The position numbers were made by a program, and so were the translations under genes. Positions 5,517-8,576 of a stretch of DNA of 8,576 nucleotides are shown here, one piece after another. Every line of letters starts with the position of its first letter. Position 1 is the stretch's first letter. The notes under the pieces were generated by a model. It searched no databases and had not been told where the DNA came from. It worked only from the letters and a program-made list of their open reading frames with translations. Source of the DNA: Candidatus Omnitrophota bacterium (GTDB taxonomy: Bacteria > Omnitrophota > Gorgyraeia > Gygaellales > Profunditerraquicolaceae); the NCBI GenBank assembly GCA_028717985.1, contig JAQUMS010000034.1, positions 1 through 8,576 on the forward strand. Direction: 5' to 3'.

Positions 5517-6451
5517 AATTTTCTCCTTTATTTTGGCCCGTAACATTACAAGGTAAAACAATCCGGATACTTGATGAAACGGCATTGCCTCATAGACTTG
5601 TATATCTTACGTCCCATGGCTATTCCGATTCCTGCGCCGCGATAAAAAACATGAAAACAAGGGCTGTCGGACAAGTCCTCCTGGTAATGTATACATTCCT
5701 GCTTGAGATTGAAAAACACCGTAATACAAAAACCTTAATACCTCATTTGGAAAAAGTTGCGCGTTCCCTTAACGCGACTCGTCCGACGCTGTCATTTAAA
5801 ATGCTTACCGATATGGTTTTGGGATGGGCGCGCTCAGGTGCGCCATTGGCCCAGACTATCACCGGTTTCCTCGACATGCTTAAAGTCCGCAGGATTGAAC
5901 AGGCGGAAAAGGCGAGTACTTTATTATCCGGCAATGAGTGTGTTTTAACCCACTGCAATGTAAGCGGACTGATGCCGCTCATAGGGGAAATGTGCAGAAA
6001 GCAAAATAAAGATATCAGTTTTTTTGTGACCGAAACGCGGCCGTATTTGCAGGGCGCACGTTTAACCTCATGGGAACTTCAGCGGGCGGGATTCGATGTA
6101 ACTGTTATTTCCGATACTATGGTAGCGCATGTTATGTCTGAAGATAAAATCAACAGCGTTATTGTCGGCGCCGATCATCTCGCGCTTAACGGCGATTTTG
6201 CCAATAAGATCGGCACATATCAAATCGCGTTACTGGCAAAATATTTTGAAATACCTTTGTATGTTTTATGCCCGCCGCCTTCTCACGCCCAGACGGGAGA
6301 TGATATCCCTATTGAAATCAGGCCGGATAAGGAATTGCTTGAATTTAACGGGATTCGCATTGCGCCCCGTGGAGTAAAAGGGTATTATCCCGCATTCGAC
6401 ATAACACCGGCGGAATTAGTAACCCGCCATATTTATCTGGAGATACGGTGA
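5513..6451 (+). CDS. mtnA: MtnA-like (5-methylthio/5-deoxy)ribose-1-phosphate isomerase
   Basis: A 312-residue member of the eIF2B alpha/beta/delta-like isomerase family, nearest to methylthioribose-1-phosphate isomerase MtnA, which converts the aldose 1-phosphate to the ribulose 1-phosphate. The match is clear in the Rossmann half: 'LTHCNVSGL' with catalytic Cys148, 'ETRPYLQGARLTSWEL' (174-189), 'GADHLALNGDFANKIGTYQ' (219-237) with catalytic Asp221, and 'YPAFDITPAELVTRHI' (292-307). The N-terminal half keeps R50 and 'RPTLSF' (90-95) but lacks the familiar VRGAPAIG segment, reading KTRAVGQ. The usual GADR is GADH, and the loop after 'YVLCPPPS' differs from MtnA. It is somewhat shorter than typical MtnA. 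The active-site pair is retained, so activity is likely, perhaps on a different 5-substituent. It overlaps its neighbours at both ends. An alternative is an archaeal-type ribose-1,5-bisphosphate isomerase, but the ETRP-LQGARLT motif favours MtnA. Confidence 0.85.
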   Translation: MKFSPLFWPVTLQGKTIRILDETALPHRLVYLTSHGYSDSCAAIKNMKTRAVGQVLLVMYTFLLEIEKHRNTKTLIPHLEKVARSLNATRPTLSFKMLTDMVLGWARSGAPLAQTITGFLDMLKVRRIEQAEKASTLLSGNECVLTHCNVSGLMPLIGEMCRKQNKDISFFVTETRPYLQGARLTSWELQRAGFDVTVISDTMVAHVMSEDKINSVIVGADHLALNGDFANKIGTYQIALLAKYFEIPLYVLCPPPSHAQTGDDIPIEIRPDKELLEFNGIRIAPRGVKGYYPAFDITPAELVTRHIYLEIR

Positions 6452-7452
6452 TGTTTTTCGGTAAAGAACGCACAATCCGGGATGATATTATCTCAGTCGG
6501 GAAAAAATTATATTCTTTCAGGCTCGCGGTCGCCCGTTCCGGGAATTTAAGCGCACGGCTCAGCGATTCCGTGATTTTAGTTACCGCTACAGGGACAAAT
6601 CTCGGGACTCTTACCGATGAGGATTTGATTGAAGTTGACCTGGCATCAGACGCAAACCGCGCCAATACGAAAGTGACTTCTGAAGCCCCGCTTCATTACC
6701 TTATATATAAAAATTTCCCTCAAAAAGTCATCATTCATTGTCATCCGCCGCTTATTAACGCGTATTTCGCGGTTTATTCCGACGTGAAAGCTCTTACCTT
6801 TGAAACGCGTCTTTACCTTGGGACCATTCCGGTAGTTGAACAGGATACCCCTACGGTCACAAAACCAGACTTAGTTGTTGATGCTTTGAAAAACAGCAAT
6901 CTGGTTGTAATCAAAAACCACGGGGTTATTGCGATTGCCGATAAATTCCGTGACGCGTTGTATCTTATTGAGGCCCTCGAGGACGCCGTGCGTATAGCGG
7001 CAGCAGCACGGTTGTTCAAAAAAGATATTCTTGACGATATTGATAAAGAATTAAAGCAGGAATTCACGTCTGATGCAGCGTACCTGATGTTTTCTCAAGA
7101 GCATATTCAGGCAATCGTTGATTTAGTGAATAAGGATGAATTTATTGCCGCCAAAGGGAAAGAAATGGATTTGACGCTTCAATTAGCGATTAAATTGGAT
7201 GTGCATAATATCGCCTATACATTTACCTTTGAAAAAGGCAAAATCACGAATCTTTCCAAAGACGAAAACGCCCCGTTTATTATTTCCGCTCCCGCCGATG
7301 TCTGGGAAAATGTTTTCCATGGCGCCATCGATCCCTTTGTGGCGACAATGCAGGGAAAAATGAAATTAAAAGGAGAATTCGCGAAGCTTTCCCGCTGGTA
7401 CGTTCCCTTCAGCCGATTATTTGAGTTGTTTAAACAAGTAAAAATAAAATGA
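6451..7452 (+). CDS. Class II aldolase fused to an SCP2-like domain
   Basis: A protein of 333 residues from ATG 6451, or 334 from the overlapping GTG at 6448; numbers here use the longer form. GGAG at 6439-6442 could serve either. Residues 8-205 are a class II (zinc) aldolase/adducin domain like L-fuculose-1-phosphate aldolase: 'SGNLSAR' (31-37), 'TATGTNLG' (46-53), catalytic Glu79 in 'TSEAPLHYLIY', zinc ligands His97 and His99 in 'HCHPP', and His158 in 'KNHGVI'. All key residues are present. Such enzymes split ketose 1-phosphates into DHAP and an aldehyde. Residues about 210-334 are an additional domain: 'KLDVHNIAYTFTFEKGKI', 'APFIISAPADVWENVFHG', then 'DPFVATMQGKMKLKGEFAK' and a terminal helix. 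This pattern matches the SCP2 sterol-carrier family, which usually forms a hydrophobic pocket. Plain aldolases of the group are about 210-230 residues, so this is a fusion. It lies directly after its logical partner, the isomerase. Confidence 0.85.
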   Translation: MFFGKERTIRDDIISVGKKLYSFRLAVARSGNLSARLSDSVILVTATGTNLGTLTDEDLIEVDLASDANRANTKVTSEAPLHYLIYKNFPQKVIIHCHPPLINAYFAVYSDVKALTFETRLYLGTIPVVEQDTPTVTKPDLVVDALKNSNLVVIKNHGVIAIADKFRDALYLIEALEDAVRIAAAARLFKKDILDDIDKELKQEFTSDAAYLMFSQEHIQAIVDLVNKDEFIAAKGKEMDLTLQLAIKLDVHNIAYTFTFEKGKITNLSKDENAPFIISAPADVWENVFHGAIDPFVATMQGKMKLKGEFAKLSRWYVPFSRLFELFKQVKIK

Positions 7453-8576
7453 TTCCTCAATACGGTCTTTTCATTAACGGGGAGTGGAAACAAAAAGAGG
7501 AAAAATCAGCCGTTATCAATCCTTCGACCGGAGAGCTTCTGGCTGAAATTTCATGCGCATCTGCCCGTGATGTTGATGAGGCAATTTCAGCCGCGCGTTC
7601 CGCATTTGATACAGGAATATGGCCATCGTTACCTCCCAAGGAACGAAAGAAAATTATTTTGTCTATTGGTCAGGGCATTTTGGATAAGGCAGGGGACTTA
7701 GCGAGGCTTGAATCTTTGAATGCAGGTAAGCCCATTAAAGAATCCACGTTTATGGATATTCCTTCCGCGGCAAAAGTATTTGAACATTTCGGTAATTATT
7801 TTGAGGAATATAGTAAAGAAGAAACCGTCTTTGTCTCTCCCGATATTAAGGGAAATTTAGCCCGCGAGCCCCGCGGTGTCGCTGTGTTAATCGTGCCGTG
7901 GAATTATCCTTTATTGATTACTTCCTGGAAAATGGCGCAGGCTTTGTCCGCGGGTAATACTGTCGTATTAAAACCGTCTTCTCTGACTCCCTTGACCGCG
8001 CTTGAATTGGGGAAGATTATCCGTGAAGCGGGTGTCCCGGATGGCGTGGTAAATATTATTACCGGAAAAGGAGACACTGTCGGTGAAGCGTTATGCGGTG
8101 ACCGGCGGATCGACATGATTTCGTTTACCGGAAGCAATGCCGTCGGGCGGAAAATTTTTGAATATTCGTCTTCGAACATAAAAAAAATTATTTTAGAATT
8201 AGGGGGGAAATCTGCGTCGATAATTTTAGACGATGCGGATATTGAACTTGCGGTTAATGGTTCACTCTGTTCAATTTTTTTAAATCAGGGGCAGATGTGT
8301 ACCGCTATGTCCAGAATATTTGTGTCAAAAAATATCTTTTCCGCGTTTGTCAGCGATTTTACGGCCAAGGCCAGGAAATTAAAATTAGGCAATGCAGTAG
8401 ATTATGAAACTCAAATGGGCCCGTTGATTTCATCTCAGCAGCTCGAAAAGGTGTCTTTATATGTAAAACAAGCGTTAGCGGAAGGCGCTCAAATTCTTTG
8501 CGGCGGAGAAATCCCTTCCGATAACTCTTTGCGTAATGGCTTTTTCTTTGAACCGACGGTCCTGACCAACGTTTCT
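7449..8576 (+). CDS. NAD(P)-dependent aldehyde dehydrogenase, 3' end outside the window
   Basis: The first 376 codons of an aldehyde dehydrogenase (family length about 480-500), open to the right edge. The reading frame is intact and shows the full catalytic set: 'LFINGEW' at the N-terminus, 'IVPWNYPL' with Asn152, 'VLKPSSLTP' with cofactor-binding Lys175, 'SFTGSNAVG' (225-233), Glu250 in 'LELGGKSA', nucleophile Cys284 in 'NQGQMCTAMSR', and 'MGPLIS' and 'FFFEPT' further on. It oxidises an aldehyde to its carboxylic acid. The NQGQ-C motif is of the betaine/aromatic/general aldehyde type and does not define the substrate. It starts within the aldolase stop (ATGA), so it is strongly coupled to the enzyme expected to release an aldehyde; a two-carbon 2-substituted aldehyde is the natural guess. 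There is no sign of truncation other than the window edge. Confidence 0.92.
   Translation, partial: MIPQYGLFINGEWKQKEEKSAVINPSTGELLAEISCASARDVDEAISAARSAFDTGIWPSLPPKERKKIILSIGQGILDKAGDLARLESLNAGKPIKESTFMDIPSAAKVFEHFGNYFEEYSKEETVFVSPDIKGNLAREPRGVAVLIVPWNYPLLITSWKMAQALSAGNTVVLKPSSLTPLTALELGKIIREAGVPDGVVNIITGKGDTVGEALCGDRRIDMISFTGSNAVGRKIFEYSSSNIKKIILELGGKSASIILDDADIELAVNGSLCSIFLNQGQMCTAMSRIFVSKNIFSAFVSDFTAKARKLKLGNAVDYETQMGPLISSQQLEKVSLYVKQALAEGAQILCGGEIPSDNSLRNGFFFEPTVLTNVS

Overview
The window is a gene-dense bacterial segment of moderate-to-low GC (by eye). All convincing genes lie on the plus strand, with clear Shine-Dalgarno sites and many ATGA-type overlaps. Nothing in it is an rRNA, tRNA, CRISPR array or transposase. 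The hairpin-rich spacer with a CCTGCCTGCC/GGCAGGCAGG palindrome, and a small protein with an 'IWLYKTTKEAF' motif, recall uncultivated candidate-phylum bacteria such as Omnitrophota. That placement is from memory and is weak.

Region A (about 1-2647) holds three genes. The first is an SRPBCC protein resembling the aromatase/cyclases of aromatic (type II) polyketide pathways. Two bases after it comes a 12-helix MFS exporter-like protein, and after a 244-bp spacer a classical short-chain dehydrogenase/reductase (SDR). The spacer (1630-1873) is almost entirely a series of inverted repeats. Two of them are related copies whose stems differ only by compensating base-pair changes, and the second supplies the ribosome-binding site of the SDR gene.

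Region B (2697 to the right edge) looks like one translationally coupled operon of seven genes: a small helical protein of unknown function, an amidohydrolase_2-type TIM-barrel enzyme, a HAD-superfamily phosphatase/mutase, a PNP/UDP-family nucleoside phosphorylase, an MtnA-like sugar-1-phosphate isomerase, a class II aldolase fused to a C-terminal SCP2-like domain, and an aldehyde dehydrogenase cut by the window end.

The last four genes, in order, match a complete chemical route: 5'-substituted (deoxy)nucleoside to sugar 1-phosphate, to ribulose 1-phosphate, to DHAP plus a two-carbon aldehyde, to a carboxylic acid. This is the logic of the 'DHAP shunt' that disposes of methylthioadenosine or 5'-deoxyadenosine. 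It is also the order of steps in fluoroacetate biosynthesis from 5'-fluoro-5'-deoxyadenosine. Several enzymes depart from their family at key places: the phosphorylase has Val where the ribose-binding Glu is expected, the amidohydrolase has Asn at an expected metal-ligand His, the isomerase is divergent, and the aldolase carries a lipid-binding-type domain. The true substrate may therefore be unusual. Whether region A and region B serve one pathway cannot be decided from this window.
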